DNA of 64,000 nucleotides from the NCBI RefSeq assembly GCF_002434505.1, contig NZ_DJKE01000012.1, forward strand, positions 446,558-510,557. The letters run 5' to 3'. The notes beneath the pieces are model-generated. The model worked only from the letters and a program-made list of their open reading frames with translations. It was not told where the DNA came from and ran no database searches. Below are positions 37,405 through 47,436 of the stretch, in pieces. A program made the position numbers and the translations under genes. Within the stretch, counting starts at the first letter, position 1; each line of letters begins with the position of its first letter. The stretch comes from Brevundimonas sp. UBA6550. GTDB taxonomy: Bacteria; Pseudomonadota; Alphaproteobacteria; Caulobacterales; Caulobacteraceae.

Positions 37405-39378
37405 CTAAATTCCGCCGGCGATCGCCGCACGGCGACGCGACAGAGCCGTCGAAGGCAGATCGACAATGACCTTCAACCCGTCCGCGTTCCACTCCCGGTC
37501 CAGTTTTCCGCCCAACTGACCCTGCACGGACAGGGTGGCCAGGGACGAGCCGAAGCCCGAGCGCAAGGGCGGCCCATCGATGCGGGGACCGTCCCGCTCG
37601 ATCCAGGTCAGGATGAAGCGATCATTGTCCCGCACCGTGTTCAAAAGCACGGTGCCCGCCTTCTGCGACAGCGAACCATATTTGGCGGCGTTGGTGGCCA
37701 GTTCGTGAAACAGCAGGGCGACCGATGTCGCCGCCTGATCGTCGAACACCGCGTCGTCCCCGTCGATGATGACGCGCGGCAGGCCCACCTCGTCGGCATA
37801 GGCCTTGAACAGATCGGCCAGGAAGGCGTGCAGGGTCGTGGCGCCGATGGTGGTCTTGGACGTCTCGGTGTGAGGCCGAACGAACTCGTGCGCGCGGGCC
37901 AGGGCGGCGATGCGGGTGCGCAGGGACGCGGAGAAGGCCTTGGCCTCCGGGTACTGACGCGCGGACAGGGCGACCAGGGCGGTGACCACGGCGAAAATGT
38001 TCTTGATCCGGTGGCTCAGCTCCTGGCTGACCAGTTCGCGCCCCTGCTCCAGACGTTTCAACTCGTCGATGTCGGTGCAGGTCCCGAACCAGCGCGTGAT
38101 CTGACCGTCGTCGTCATGGATCGCCACGGCCCGACCCAGGGTCCAGCGATAGGCGCCGCTGTGGTGTTTCAGCCTGTATTCGATCTCATAGGGATCGCCC
38201 GTCTCCAGCGAATGGCGCCAGGTCGTCCAGGCGCGTTGCTGGTCGCCGGGATGGAAGATGTCGCTCCAGCCCTCCCCGTCCGTCGAGCCCACGGGGACGC
38301 CGGTGAACTCGTACCAGCGGGCGTTGTAATAGTCGTGGAAACCGTCCGGCTGGGTCGACCACACCATCTGCGGCATGGCGTCGGCGAGCACGCGGAACCG
38401 GGTCTCGCTTTCGCTGAGGGCGCGGGCCGTTTCGGCCAGGTCGGTCTCGATCTGCTTGCGTTCGGTGATGTCGACGGCCACGCCGGGCAGACGCACCGCC
38501 GCGCCGGAGCGATCATATTCGACCCGACCTCGGGCCAGCACCCAACGCGCCAGGCCGTCGACGACCAGCCGATACTCGCTGACGAACGGCCCTTCGCCGT
38601 CCAGGGCGCGCTGGATGTCCTCTCCCAGCCGGTCAGCGTCGTCGGGATGGACGCTGGCGCGAAACACCTCGATCGGCGCGCCCTCGCGCGCGGCGACGGG
38701 GTCGACGCCGTACATCCGCGCGAAACGCTCGTCGGCCACAACGCGGTCCGAGGCGATATCCCAATCCCAGGCGCCGACATAGGCCGAGGCCTCGATCGCC
38801 AGGCGGGCGGTCTTTTCGCTGCGGTCCCGGTCCAGCAGGGCGCGACGCAGCTCCAGTTGGGTCATGACCTGGGCCGCCAGGGTTTGCAGGGCCAGGGCCT
38901 GAAGCTCGGTCAGGCCTTGCGGCCGCGCCTGATGATCCAGCACGCACAGCGCGCCCAGCGGCGTCCCCTCCGGCGTCTTCAGCGGATAGCCGGCGTAGAA
39001 GCGGATATGCGGGGCGCCGGTCACCAGCGGATTGTCGGCGAAGCGTGGGTCCTGCTCGGCGTCGGTCACCACCATCGGCTGGTCGCTGACCATGGCGTGG
39101 GCGCAGAACGATGTGGGACGCGGCGTCTCCGACACGCCTAGCCCGACCTCGGCCTTGAACCATTGTCGCTCGGCGTCGACCAGACTGACGGCGGCCATCG
39201 GGGCGTCGCAGAGGCGCGCGGCCAGATTGGCCAGATCGTCGAACGACGCCTCGGGCGTCGTGTCCAGCACCCCATATCGCCTGAGCGCCGCAAGACGATC
39301 CGCTTCGTCCCACCGGGAACAATCGACTTCTGGGTGGTTCAACGAGGCATCCTCTTGGGCCCGGCCTCCAGGGCGCAT
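37405..39378 (-). CDS. HWE-family sensor histidine kinase with GAF and two PAS domains
   Basis: About 657 residues, soluble. GAF domain at about 25-165 (DEADRLAALRRYGVLDTTPEA...), PAS1 at about 190-310, PAS2 at about 325-445 (MVWSTQPDGFHDYYNARWYEFTG), then the HWE kinase core: phosphorylated His456 in LSHRIKNIFAVV, FHELATNAAKYGSLS and the WxE signature in TWIERDGP. GAF and PAS suggest sensing of a small molecule, light or redox state. The start is uncertain: ATG at 39378 is given, but a TTG at 39342 has AGAGGA well placed. The single-receiver gene follows. Confidence 0.9.
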   Translation of the reverse strand: MRPGGRAQEDASLNHPEVDCSRWDEADRLAALRRYGVLDTTPEASFDDLANLAARLCDAPMAAVSLVDAERQWFKAEVGLGVSETPRPTSFCAHAMVSDQPMVVTDAEQDPRFADNPLVTGAPHIRFYAGYPLKTPEGTPLGALCVLDHQARPQGLTELQALALQTLAAQVMTQLELRRALLDRDRSEKTARLAIEASAYVGAWDWDIASDRVVADERFARMYGVDPVAAREGAPIEVFRASVHPDDADRLGEDIQRALDGEGPFVSEYRLVVDGLARWVLARGRVEYDRSGAAVRLPGVAVDITERKQIETDLAETARALSESETRFRVLADAMPQMVWSTQPDGFHDYYNARWYEFTGVPVGSTDGEGWSDIFHPGDQQRAWTTWRHSLETGDPYEIEYRLKHHSGAYRWTLGRAVAIHDDDGQITRWFGTCTDIDELKRLEQGRELVSQELSHRIKNIFAVVTALVALSARQYPEAKAFSASLRTRIAALARAHEFVRPHTETSKTTIGATTLHAFLADLFKAYADEVGLPRVIIDGDDAVFDDQAATSVALLFHELATNAAKYGSLSQKAGTVLLNTVRDNDRFILTWIERDGPRIDGPPLRSGFGSSLATLSVQGQLGGKLDREWNADGLKVIVDLPSTALSRRRAAIAGGI

Positions 39379-39436
39379 GGCGTTTCGCGTAAGCCCCTCA
39401 ATGCCCCGAGGCGTCAAACCGTTGCAAGCCGGCTTT

Positions 39437-40615
39437 TCAGTTCGTCGGCCGGCCGACTTCCTCGACCTCCATCGTCGTGACGCCGGCCGGCGCGGGCGTC
39501 GCGGCTTTCGGCCGCTCCAGGGCGGTCAGGCGGGCGTTGATGGTGGCGACCTCGTCGCGCGTCGGCAGGCGCCGTCCGCCCAGACTGACCACGCCGACAA
39601 CGCGCTGCTGGCCGTCGATCTCCACCGTCCGAAGGGGCGCATCCTTCACCCCCGCCGCAGGGGCGTCGGGATCGGGTCCGCCGGTCGCGGACCCGGCGGC
39701 CTGGATGGCGCGCGGACGCGAGAAGCGCGCCTCGTCGATCGCGGGCTCGCGCCCCTTGTAGACGTTGCGGAAGGCGGCGGTCTCGCCATAGACGCCCTTC
39801 CAGCGATAGAAGATGTGCGCGCCGATCTGCGTGACCTTGGCCACAGTCGGCGCCCACCAGGGATGCACATAGTCGGCGTGATAGTGGGTGGCTGTGCCGA
39901 CCTGCTGCGCGACCGCGCCGTCCAGCGCCTTTTCCGCCACGCGACGCGCGCGATCCCACGCCCAGGCGACCGGCGCCTGAGCCAGGGAGCCGTCGCAGGT
40001 GAAGCTGAACTGGCAGCCCGTGGTCCGCTCGGCCCCTTCGAACACCACGCCGCAGACGGTGTTGGCGTAGTTGGGATCGCGCACGCGGTTCAGGACCACC
40101 TGGGCCACGCCGGCCTGGCCGCTGTCCGGCTCCAGCGCCGCTTCGAAATAGACGGCCTGAGTCAGGCAGCGCAGGGCGCGGCGACGGTCCTCGGCGCTGC
40201 CCTTGAAGACGAACGGCTGAGCGGGGCGCAGCGCGCCCGAGGCGGGCGCCATGGCGGCGTTCAGACGCTGGGCCTCCAGCCCGCTCTTGCCCGGCTCCAG
40301 TCCCGGCTTTCCGGCCAGGGTCAGGCTTTCCCACCCCGGCGTCAGGCCATAGAGGGCCGGCTGCAGCAGGTTGGGATCGTGACGCATGGCCTCGGCCAGT
40401 TGGGCGGGCGTCAGCCGCGCCTTGATCGCCGCCAGTCCGTCCACGCCCAGGTCGCCGCCGGTGATGCGCGACACCGCCTCGGCCGTGCGGTCGGCGTCGG
40501 GGCGCACGCTGGACCCGGCGGCCATGGCGACGCCCAGCACCGCGCCCGCCGCCGGCAGGGCCGCCGCCGAACGCCGCAGCGTCTTCAACATCGTCTTCCA
40601 GGGCGGCAGGGTCAT
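39437..40615 (-). CDS. SleB-type cell wall hydrolase
   Basis: 392 residues with an N-terminal hydrophobic segment (ALPAAGAVLGVAMAAGSS) that should export or anchor it. The hydrolase domain (about 145-270) has CLTQAVYFEA, VAQVVLNRVRDPNYANTVCGVVFEGA, GCQFSFTCDGS and THYHADYVHPWW; Glu in YFEA matches the catalytic Glu of the SleB/CwlJ family, probably cutting peptidoglycan glycan strands. The canonical EARGE after it is altered to EAALE. A Pro-rich C-terminal tail follows. A second paralogue is at 45456. It is divergent from the hybrid kinase. Confidence 0.87.
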   Translation of the reverse strand: MTLPPWKTMLKTLRRSAAALPAAGAVLGVAMAAGSSVRPDADRTAEAVSRITGGDLGVDGLAAIKARLTPAQLAEAMRHDPNLLQPALYGLTPGWESLTLAGKPGLEPGKSGLEAQRLNAAMAPASGALRPAQPFVFKGSAEDRRRALRCLTQAVYFEAALEPDSGQAGVAQVVLNRVRDPNYANTVCGVVFEGAERTTGCQFSFTCDGSLAQAPVAWAWDRARRVAEKALDGAVAQQVGTATHYHADYVHPWWAPTVAKVTQIGAHIFYRWKGVYGETAAFRNVYKGREPAIDEARFSRPRAIQAAGSATGGPDPDAPAAGVKDAPLRTVEIDGQQRVVGVVSLGGRRLPTRDEVATINARLTALERPKAATPAPAGVTTMEVEEVGRPTN

Positions 40616-40814
40616 TCAGGGTCCGACAGGGCGTTCGACAACGTCGCCGAACGCCAGAGGTTCGCGCCTTTAACGACAAACCTAGACCAATTTCCGGCGA
40701 CACGGCGACCGCTGTTACCTTGTGTCTCGGTCGGTGCGGATCAAGATGGGGTGGCCGGTCGCGACGCAAGGTGTAAAGCTGTCGCCAGTTCGCCTGATCG
40801 AGACGGGACCGGGG

Positions 40815-43800
40815 ATGCGGAAAACCAGGGACGACAGGGCGTCGTCGTGGCGCATGAAGGCGGCCGACAGGTGGCTGGTCGGCCTTGCGCAGCTATCGAC
40901 CCCTTCCGTCCTTGGGCGCGTGCTGATCGGCGTCGGTTTCGCGGCGGCGGCCCTGATCGCGCGTGCCGCGCTGTCGGCGATCTATGGCGAACTGACCGGC
41001 TTCACCATCCTGCTGCCGGCGGTCAGCCTCGCGGCGCTGGCGGGCGGCTGGACCGCAGCCCTGGTCGCGCTGGTGATCTGCATCGGCGGGGGCTGGGCCA
41101 TTCTGGGCGTGACCGCCACAGGCAAGGACGGGGTGCTGAGCGCGATCGGCCTGGTGGCCACGGTCAACTTCATCATGGTCGGCCTCTTCATCGCCGCGGT
41201 CAGCGCGGCCCTGCGCGGGGCCCTGCTGCGGATCAGCGAGAGCGAGACCCGGTTTCGCCAGCTGGCCGACACCACGCCCGCGCCCATCTGGCTGCGCAAC
41301 GCCGACGGCGCGTTCCAATTCGCCAACGCCGCCGTGCTGAACCTGCATGGCCTGGATCAGGCGGCGCTCGCCGACGGCGGCTGGCGGCAGGCGATCCACC
41401 CCGACGACCTGCAACAGATCGACGTCCTGGAGGCCGAGGCTTCCAAGGATTGCAAACCCTACGAGTTCGAGGCGCGTGTTCGCGGGACCGATGGCGACTG
41501 GCGCTGGATGCGCGCCATCGCACGTCCCCGCTTTGACGATCATGGTCGCTTCCTGGGCCACACCGGGATCGCCTTCGACATCACCGACAGCCATGCGGCG
41601 CTGGAGGCGTCCGCGCGGGCGGAACGTCGCCATGCATTTCTGCTGGACCTCAGCGACCGGCTGCGCGACCAGACCGATCCCGACGAGATCATGGGCCAGG
41701 TCGAGAGCGCGCTCGGCGGCCTGCTGGACGCCGACCGGGTCGGCTACGGCGAGGTCGATCAGGCGGCCGGCATTGTGTCCATGACCCGCGACTGGACCGC
41801 CGGCGTCGCCAGCGCCCGGGGGCATTTCAGCCTGCACGCCTTCGGCGAGGGGCTGATCGCAGACCTGGCCGACGGCCGCACCATCCAGATCGAGGATGTT
41901 CGCCAGGACCCCCGCACCGCCGACTTCGCCGACGCCTTCGACGCCATCCAGACCCGCGCCCTGATCCGCGCGCCTCTGATCCGCAACGGTCGACTGCGCG
42001 GCTTCCTCTATGTCCACGCCTCGCGGCCCCGCGCCTGGACCGAGGCGCAGGTCAGCCTGGTCGAGGAGGTCGCCGCCCGCACCTGGGCCGAGGTCGAACG
42101 CGCCCGCGCCGAGAACGAGACCCGCGAGAGCGAACAGCGGTTCCGCGTCATCGCCGACACCGCCCCCGTCCTGATCTGGGTGACGGGCCAGGACGGGCGC
42201 CGCAGCTTCGTCAACCAGACCTACGTCGATTTCTATGGCGCCGGCTATGAGGCGGCGCGCGACCTGGACTGGCGCGTGGCGATCCATCCCGACGACCAAG
42301 CGCGCATCCTGAGCGAATCCGTGGCCGGCGAGGCCTCGCGCACGCCCTTCTCGCTGGAGGCCCGCTATCGTCGACATGACGGCCAGTGGCGCTGGCTGAA
42401 GTCGTTTTCGCGGCCGCGCGTCAGCGGCTCGGAGGTGATCGGCTTCGTCGGCGTGGCCTTCGACGTGACCGAGACCCGTGCGGCCCAGGCCAGGCTGGAG
42501 GAATCCGAGAACCGCTTCCGCACCGTCGCCGACAGCGCCCCGGCCCTGATCTGGATGAGCGACGACGCGGCCCAGCTGATCTTCGCCAATCGTCGCTACC
42601 GCACCTTCTTCGGCGTCAAGGGCGAGACCCATCTGCCCGACAGCTGGCGCAGTCTGGTGCATGGCGACGACGAAGCGGTCTTTTCGGCCGCCTTCATGCG
42701 CGCCTTCGAAGCGCGGGATCGGTTCGAGGCCCTGACGCGGGTGCAGCATCCGTCGCTGGGTCTGCGCTGGCTGCGCACCGAGGGGGTGCCGCGCTTCGAT
42801 GCGTCCGGCCTGTTCCAGGGCTACGTCGGGGCCTGCCTGGACGTCACCGACGCCAAGCGGGCCGAGGACGACCTGAAACGGATCAACGAACTGCTGGAGG
42901 AACGGGTCGACGAGGCCCTGGTCGAAAAGGCCCAGGCCGAGGCCCAGTTGATGCACGCCCAGCGGATGGAGGCGGTCGGGCGCCTGACCGGCGGTGTGGC
43001 GCACGACTTCAACAACCTGCTGACCGTCGTGATCGGCGCGCTGGACATCATCCTGCGCAGCGACGATCCGGCCAAGCGCAAGAAGCTGGGCGAGGCCGCC
43101 CTGGCCGCCGCCCGGCGGGGCGAGAGCCTGACGCACCAGTTGCTGGCCTTCTCGCGCCGTCAGGCGCTGCGGCCCGAACCCATCGACCTGAACGCCCTGA
43201 TCCACGAGGGCGAGCCGTTGTGGCGGCGCGCGGTCGGCGAGGCCGTGGACTTCAAGGTCAAGCTGAAGCGCGGCGGGGCGCGCGCCAACGTCGATCCCGC
43301 CCAGTTCGAGGCGGCCCTGCTGAACCTGATCGTCAACGCCCGCGACGCCCTGGGCGACGTGACCGGGCCCAAGGGGCGCGGCGGGGCGCGCATCACCGTG
43401 CAGACGCGCGAGGTCCAGGTCGCGGCCGGTCAGGTCGCCGAACTGGCGCCCGGCCGTTATGTCTGCGTCGCGGTGATCGACAATGGCGAGGGGATGTCGC
43501 CCGACATCCTGGACCGGGTGTTCGAACCCTTCTTCACCACCAAGGGGGTCGGCAAGGGCACCGGCCTGGGCCTGAGCCAGGTCTATGGCTTCGCGCGTCA
43601 GTCGGGCGGAGGGGCGCAGATCGTGTCGGCGCCGGGACAGGGGGCGGAAATCCGTCTGTATCTGCCGCCCCTGTCGCGCGACGACGCCGCAGTCGAAGGC
43701 GCGCCGGTCGAGACCGACGCCAGCCGCATCGAGGGCGGCCGACTGCTGCTGGTCGAGGACGATCCGGGCGTGGCGGCGGTGGCGCTGGAAATCCTGGAGG

Positions 43801-44102
43801 AGCTGGGGCTGGACGTCGATCTGGCCGAAAACGGTCAGGACGCCCTGCGCGCGCTGGATCAGGCCGCGTTCGACATGATGCTGACCGACGTGGTCATGCC
43901 GGGCGGGATGAGCGGCGTCGATCTGGCGCGCGTCGCGGCCCGGTCCTGGCCCGAGATGCGGATCGCCCTGGTGTCGGGCTATGTCGGCGACGATGTGGAC
44001 GAGGCGCTGGCCGACACGCCCTGGCCGCTGCTGCGCAAACCCTATTCCTCGGACCAGCTTCGCGGCCTGCTGGAACAGTTGACCGCCGCGCAGGTCGCCT
44101 GA
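40815..44102 (+). CDS. Multi-PAS hybrid sensor histidine kinase
   Basis: About 1095 residues. N-terminal membrane region of several helices (about 25-130), PAS at about 140-260, GAF at about 275-430, PAS at about 445-565, PAS at about 570-690, a short coiled coil, HisKA with His730 in [11 protein letters not shown], HATPase with [10 protein letters not shown] and [18 protein letters not shown], and a C-terminal receiver with Asp1025 in [10 protein letters not shown]. The receiver belongs to the cis-acting type often feeding a separate regulator. Ligand unknown. The start is uncertain: ATGs at 40815 and 40854 and a GTG at 40722 are all in frame. Confidence 0.88.
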   Translation: MRKTRDDRASSWRMKAADRWLVGLAQLSTPSVLGRVLIGVGFAAAALIARAALSAIYGELTGFTILLPAVSLAALAGGWTAALVALVICIGGGWAILGVTATGKDGVLSAIGLVATVNFIMVGLFIAAVSAALRGALLRISESETRFRQLADTTPAPIWLRNADGAFQFANAAVLNLHGLDQAALADGGWRQAIHPDDLQQIDVLEAEASKDCKPYEFEARVRGTDGDWRWMRAIARPRFDDHGRFLGHTGIAFDITDSHAALEASARAERRHAFLLDLSDRLRDQTDPDEIMGQVESALGGLLDADRVGYGEVDQAAGIVSMTRDWTAGVASARGHFSLHAFGEGLIADLADGRTIQIEDVRQDPRTADFADAFDAIQTRALIRAPLIRNGRLRGFLYVHASRPRAWTEAQVSLVEEVAARTWAEVERARAENETRESEQRFRVIADTAPVLIWVTGQDGRRSFVNQTYVDFYGAGYEAARDLDWRVAIHPDDQARILSESVAGEASRTPFSLEARYRRHDGQWRWLKSFSRPRVSGSEVIGFVGVAFDVTETRAAQARLEESENRFRTVADSAPALIWMSDDAAQLIFANRRYRTFFGVKGETHLPDSWRSLVHGDDEAVFSAAFMRAFEARDRFEALTRVQHPSLGLRWLRTEGVPRFDASGLFQGYVGACLDVTDAKRAEDDLKRINELLEERVDEALVEKAQAEAQLMHAQRMEAVGRLTGGVAHDFNNLLTVVIGALDIILRSDDPAKRKKLGEAALAAARRGESLTHQLLAFSRRQALRPEPIDLNALIHEGEPLWRRAVGEAVDFKVKLKRGGARANVDPAQFEAALLNLIVNARDALGDVTGPKGRGGARITVQTREVQVAAGQVAELAPGRYVCVAVIDNGEGMSPDILDRVFEPFFTTKGVGKGTGLGLSQVYGFARQSGGGAQIVSAPGQGAEIRLYLPPLSRDDAAVEGAPVETDASRIEGGRLLLVEDDPGVAAVALEILEELGLDVDLAENGQDALRALDQAAFDMMLTDVVMPGGMSGVDLARVAARSWPEMRIALVSGYVGDDVDEALADTPWPLLRKPYSSDQLRGLLEQLTAAQVA

Positions 44103-44107
44103 CCAAC

Positions 44108-44139
44108 AAAAAAAACGCGCCGCAGAGCCTGCGGCGCGT
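44108..44139 (-). terminator. Rho-independent terminator of the DUF6481-like gene
   Basis: 10-bp stem ACGCGCCGCA / TGCGGCGCGT (44115-44124, 44130-44139); an A-tract at 44108-44114 gives a T-tract on the minus strand. It ends the gene at 44163-44519 and may also help stop the convergent kinase transcript. Confidence 0.85.
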
Positions 44140-44162
44140 CGATCGTTCAGTTGGGCCGATGG

Positions 44163-44519
44163 TTAGCGGCGCGCCTTGCGGGCGGCGTAGCGGGCGTCGC
44201 GCTTGGCCTTCTGCTCTTCCTTGGTCAGTTGCTTGCGCGCCTTGCGGTCCGCGCGCTTCTCGGCGTCGATCTCTTCCTGAGCGGCGAGTTCGGCGGCGAG
44301 GCGAGCGGCTTCCTTCTCGGCCTTTTCACGACGCAGCTCGGCCTTGGCCAGTTCGTGCTGCTGGCGCAGGGCTTCCTTTTCGGCGGCCCGCTTTTCGGCC
44401 AGCTTTTCGAACTCGGGATCAGGCGCGGCGGCCTTGGGCTTGAACTTGGCGAGCAGCGCCTTCTTGGCGTCCTGCTGGGCGGTAATGCGGTCGGAGAATC
44501 CGGTCTTCAGATCTTTCAT
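44163..44519 (-). CDS. Highly charged helical protein (DUF6481-like)
   Basis: 118 residues, almost entirely Lys/Arg/Glu/Ala-rich helix (EFEKLAEKRAAEKEALRQQHELAKAELRREKAEKEAARLAAEL...), ending in a very basic KRDARYAARKARR. The start MKDLKTGFSDRITAQQDAKKALLAKF matches what I recall of DUF6481 proteins of alphaproteobacteria. The basic tail may bind nucleic acid, unproven. Followed by a strong terminator, so it is an expressed monocistronic gene. Confidence 0.7.
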   Translation of the reverse strand: MKDLKTGFSDRITAQQDAKKALLAKFKPKAAAPDPEFEKLAEKRAAEKEALRQQHELAKAELRREKAEKEAARLAAELAAQEEIDAEKRADRKARKQLTKEEQKAKRDARYAARKARR

Positions 44520-44768
44520 GCGAAAGCGTCAGGGTTCCTTGTGAGCGGCCAGGAGCGGCCGTCGGGGGTCAGGCGGCGAAGAAAACGCGCGGCCCGAAGC
44601 GGGGCGCACAAAGCCGATATGCGAGCGAAAATCAAGGTTCGCCGCCATGAAATCGACGGCGAAAGAGATTCGATGAACGGTGGCGGCCTCGCCGCAACAC
44701 CGCCATCAGATAGGACATCGCTGCCGGACGGCAAGCGCCGCCGTCCGGCGGACCCGCCGTTCTGGGGC

Positions 44769-44951
44769 TTAGCGCGGCTTCTGCGACTGGCCGACCGCCG
44801 TGCCGGCCGCGCCGCCGACGGCCGCGCCGACAGGGCCGCCGACCACGGCGCCGGCGACCGCGCCGCTGGCGGCCTTCTGTTCGATGGTGGTTCCGCAGGC
44901 GGCCAGGGCCAGGGTCCCCAGGACGGCGGCGGCGGTGATGGCGATTTTCAT
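44769..44951 (-). CDS. Small glycine-zipper lipoprotein
   Basis: 60 residues. MKIAITAAAVLGTLALAAC gives a lipoprotein signal with lipobox LAAC, followed by SGAVAGAVVGGPVGAAVGGAAGTAVG, a glycine-zipper stretch that can insert into or pack along the membrane. Such YMGG/17-kDa-like small lipoproteins are common in the outer envelope. GGAGAG lies upstream of the ATG at 44951; an in-frame start at 44990 is less likely because it would bury the signal peptide. Confidence 0.75.
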   Translation of the reverse strand: MKIAITAAAVLGTLALAACGTTIEQKAASGAVAGAVVGGPVGAAVGGAAGTAVGQSQKPR

Positions 44952-45455
44952 GAGAGGTCTCTCCAAAAGCCACGCTTCAACGCCGAACACGGCTTAACGG
45001 TTCCGGCGGCGGCTTTCAGTCGTGGATTACGGCCTATGTCACATTTAACAACCGTATCGACGCCATTTTTAGTTATCGACATCAGATACGTCGATTTATG
45101 ACAAAATGCACAGATAACGGAATACAGTATTGGCCCTATAGATTGCGCGTTCAATGTCGGCTTTCGGCCACATGACGGGCGACTGCTGAAAAATACATAG
45201 GCGCTTCTGTCGTTTAACCATCCGATTGCGAATCGACCACATTGCGGCCATAAAAGGCTGGCTATAGGCCCGTCCTCGACGCCCAGGCCAGTGAGCCGAG
45301 CGCCGGAAATTGCAGGCTGGAAAGCGACCGACAGCGTCGCCTGGCCGGCAAGACTACCCCCGGGGGCCGCGTTTCTCGCCCTGCTGAACAGGACTACCTC
45401 GTTGTCGCATTCCTCGCAGACGCGCGCCCTTCTGCGCGCCGATCGTGTGGCCAGG
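44952..45455. other. Long intergenic region between lipoprotein and hydrolase genes
   Basis: 504 nt, AT-richer than average from 45030 to 45270. It holds a small inverted repeat ATCGAC/GTCGAT near 45076-45096 and a promoter-like pair for the plus strand, TTGCGG (45242-45247) with GCTATAGG (45261-45268). That promoter would serve the hydrolase, whose frame is open from a GTG at 45291, so part of this gap could be an N-terminal extension. No RNA gene recognised. Confidence 0.4.
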
Positions 45456-46559
45456 ATGAAGCCCATGACGGCCGCCGCAGCGATCGGCGGTCTGGTGGGT
45501 CTGGCGATCGGATGCGCCTATCTGGGCGGTACGGCTGCGCGCGCGACGACGCTGCGCGCCCAGGCCGAACGGATCCAGGGCGCCACCGCCGCCGGCTTCA
45601 CCGAAGAGGCCCTGGCCGCCGCCGCCGGCGGTCTTGACGCCAGCGCCCTGACCATCGCGCGTCGGCACGATCCCTATACCAGCGCCGGGTCCGCCCAGCG
45701 CGACCGCCAGTCCGAACTGCTGGCCGCCCGTCTTGAACAGCTTCGCGCGTCGGACGGTTCCAATCTTCGTCGCGCCAGCCTGACGGCGCCCGACCCCGCC
45801 CGCCCCTTCCGCATGGACCACGCGCTGGACGCCAGCCGCGATCTGGATTGCCTGACGCAGGCCGTCTATTACGAAGCGCGCGGCGAAGGGTCCGACGGCA
45901 TGAAGGCCGTGGCCCAGGTGGTTCTGAACCGCGTGCGTCACCCCGCCTTCCCCAAGACCATCTGCGGCGTGGTGTTCCAGGGCGCGGCCCGCAGCAGCGG
46001 GTGCCAGTTCTCCTTCACCTGCTCGGGCGTGATGCGCGGCCGGGTCAACGCCTCGGCCTGGACCCGCGCGCGTTCGGTCGCCTCCGGCGCCCTGTCCGGT
46101 TCGGTCTTCGCCCGCGTCGGCAACGCCACCCATTTCCACACCACCAATGTCGCGCCCGGCTGGCGCTCGTCTCTGGTGCAGGTCAGCCAGGTCGGCAGCC
46201 ATCTGTTCTATCGCTTCGGCGGGCGTTCAGGCGGTAGCAACGCCTTCACCTACGCCGCCCATCCGTCGTCCGGCGCCGAGCGCCCGCGTCTGGTCCAGGC
46301 CAGCCTGAACCCGGTCGAGACGGCCCGCCAGGCCGGTCAGGCCGTGGCCTATTCGCTGGTCTTGGCGCAGGAAGGGCTCAGCGTCCCGACCGCCCATGCG
46401 GCCGCGCCCCAGCCGCGTGCGGCGAACGCCCAAACGCCCACCCCGGCCCAACCCGTCACTCGCTCGACCGGCGCTGCGGCCCCCGCCGCGCGTCCTGCCC
46501 GCCCCGCCGAGACGGCCGCCAAGGCCGAGATGGCCGAAACCGCCGCCAGCCCCGCCTGA
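45456..46559 (+). CDS. SleB-type cell wall hydrolase (second copy)
   Basis: 367 residues. An N-terminal hydrophobic helix (AAAIGGLVGLAIGCAYLGG) acts as membrane anchor or signal. The hydrolase domain has CLTQAVYYEARGEG (catalytic Glu), MKAVAQVVLNRVRHPAFPKTICGVVFQGA, GCQFSFTCSG and THFHTTNVAPGWRSSL. Unlike the paralogue at 39437-40615 it keeps the canonical EARGE. The C-terminal part is long, Ala/Pro-rich and probably disordered. The start at 45456 is set by the helix; a GTG at 45291 is an in-frame alternative with a promoter-like sequence just upstream. Confidence 0.85.
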   Translation: MKPMTAAAAIGGLVGLAIGCAYLGGTAARATTLRAQAERIQGATAAGFTEEALAAAAGGLDASALTIARRHDPYTSAGSAQRDRQSELLAARLEQLRASDGSNLRRASLTAPDPARPFRMDHALDASRDLDCLTQAVYYEARGEGSDGMKAVAQVVLNRVRHPAFPKTICGVVFQGAARSSGCQFSFTCSGVMRGRVNASAWTRARSVASGALSGSVFARVGNATHFHTTNVAPGWRSSLVQVSQVGSHLFYRFGGRSGGSNAFTYAAHPSSGAERPRLVQASLNPVETARQAGQAVAYSLVLAQEGLSVPTAHAAAPQPRAANAQTPTPAQPVTRSTGAAAPAARPARPAETAAKAEMAETAASPA

Positions 46560-46578
46560 TCGGCGGCGGCGGCGCGGC

Positions 46579-47436
46579 TCACAGCGCGTCCAGACCGATA
46601 TCCAGCACGGGCGCAGAATGGGTCAGGGCGCCGACCGAGATGACGTCCACGCCCGTCTCGGCGATGGCCCGCACCGTGGTCAGATCGACCCCGCCCGAGG
46701 CCTCCAGCACGATGCGGCCGGCGACGCGGTCCACCGCCGTGCGAAGATCGGCCAGGCTGAAGTTGTCCAGCATGATGACGTCCGGGGCGGCGCCTTCGTC
46801 GATCAGGGCCAGGACATCGTCCAGTTGATCCAGGCCGTCGACCTCGACCTCGACCTTCATCAGATGCGGCGCAAAGGCCCGCGCGCGGCGCACCGCCTCG
46901 GCTGCGCCGCCGCAGACGGCGACATGGTTGTCCTTGATCAGGATGGCGTCATCCAGACCGAAGCGATGGTTCATGCCCCCGCCGCAGGCCACCGCATGCT
47001 TCTCCAGCGCGCGCAGTCCGGGGGTGGTCTTGCGGGTATCGGCGATCCGCGCGCCCGTGCCCTTCACCGCCTGAACATAGGCCTGCGTCAGGGTGGCCAC
47101 GCCCGACAGCCGCCCGACCAGGTTCAGCGCCGTCCGCTCGGCGGACAGGAAGGCGCGCGCGTTCGCCTCGACCACCGCCAGAACCGCGCCGGGCGCCAGG
47201 GCGTCGCCGTCGTTCAGACGCACGTCGATCCGCGCCTGGGGATCGAGCGCGAGGACGGCCAGACGCACCGCGTCCACCCCGGCCAGCACGCCGGACTTGC
47301 GCGCGACGAAGGCCGCCGTCATCCGCGCATCCTCGGGGATGCAGGCCATGGCGGTGACGTCGCCCGCCCGACCCAGGTCCTCGGCCAGGGCCAGACGCAC
47401 GACCGGCGCGATCAGGATGTCGGGCAATCGTCTCAT
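46579..47436 (-). CDS. nadC: Nicotinate-nucleotide pyrophosphorylase (carboxylating)
   Basis: Last enzyme of quinolinate-dependent NAD synthesis: turns quinolinate and PRPP into nicotinate mononucleotide and CO2. 285 residues. Signatures TALNLVGRLSGVATLT, ADTRKTTPGLRALEKHAVACGGGMNHRFGLDD and ILIKDNHVAVCGG hold the substrate-binding Arg, Lys and His residues. The ATG overlaps the nadB stop (ATGA). It is the last gene of the nadA-M50-nadB-nadC unit. Confidence 0.95.
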   Translation of the reverse strand: MRRLPDILIAPVVRLALAEDLGRAGDVTAMACIPEDARMTAAFVARKSGVLAGVDAVRLAVLALDPQARIDVRLNDGDALAPGAVLAVVEANARAFLSAERTALNLVGRLSGVATLTQAYVQAVKGTGARIADTRKTTPGLRALEKHAVACGGGMNHRFGLDDAILIKDNHVAVCGGAAEAVRRARAFAPHLMKVEVEVDGLDQLDDVLALIDEGAAPDVIMLDNFSLADLRTAVDRVAGRIVLEASGGVDLTTVRAIAETGVDVISVGALTHSAPVLDIGLDAL

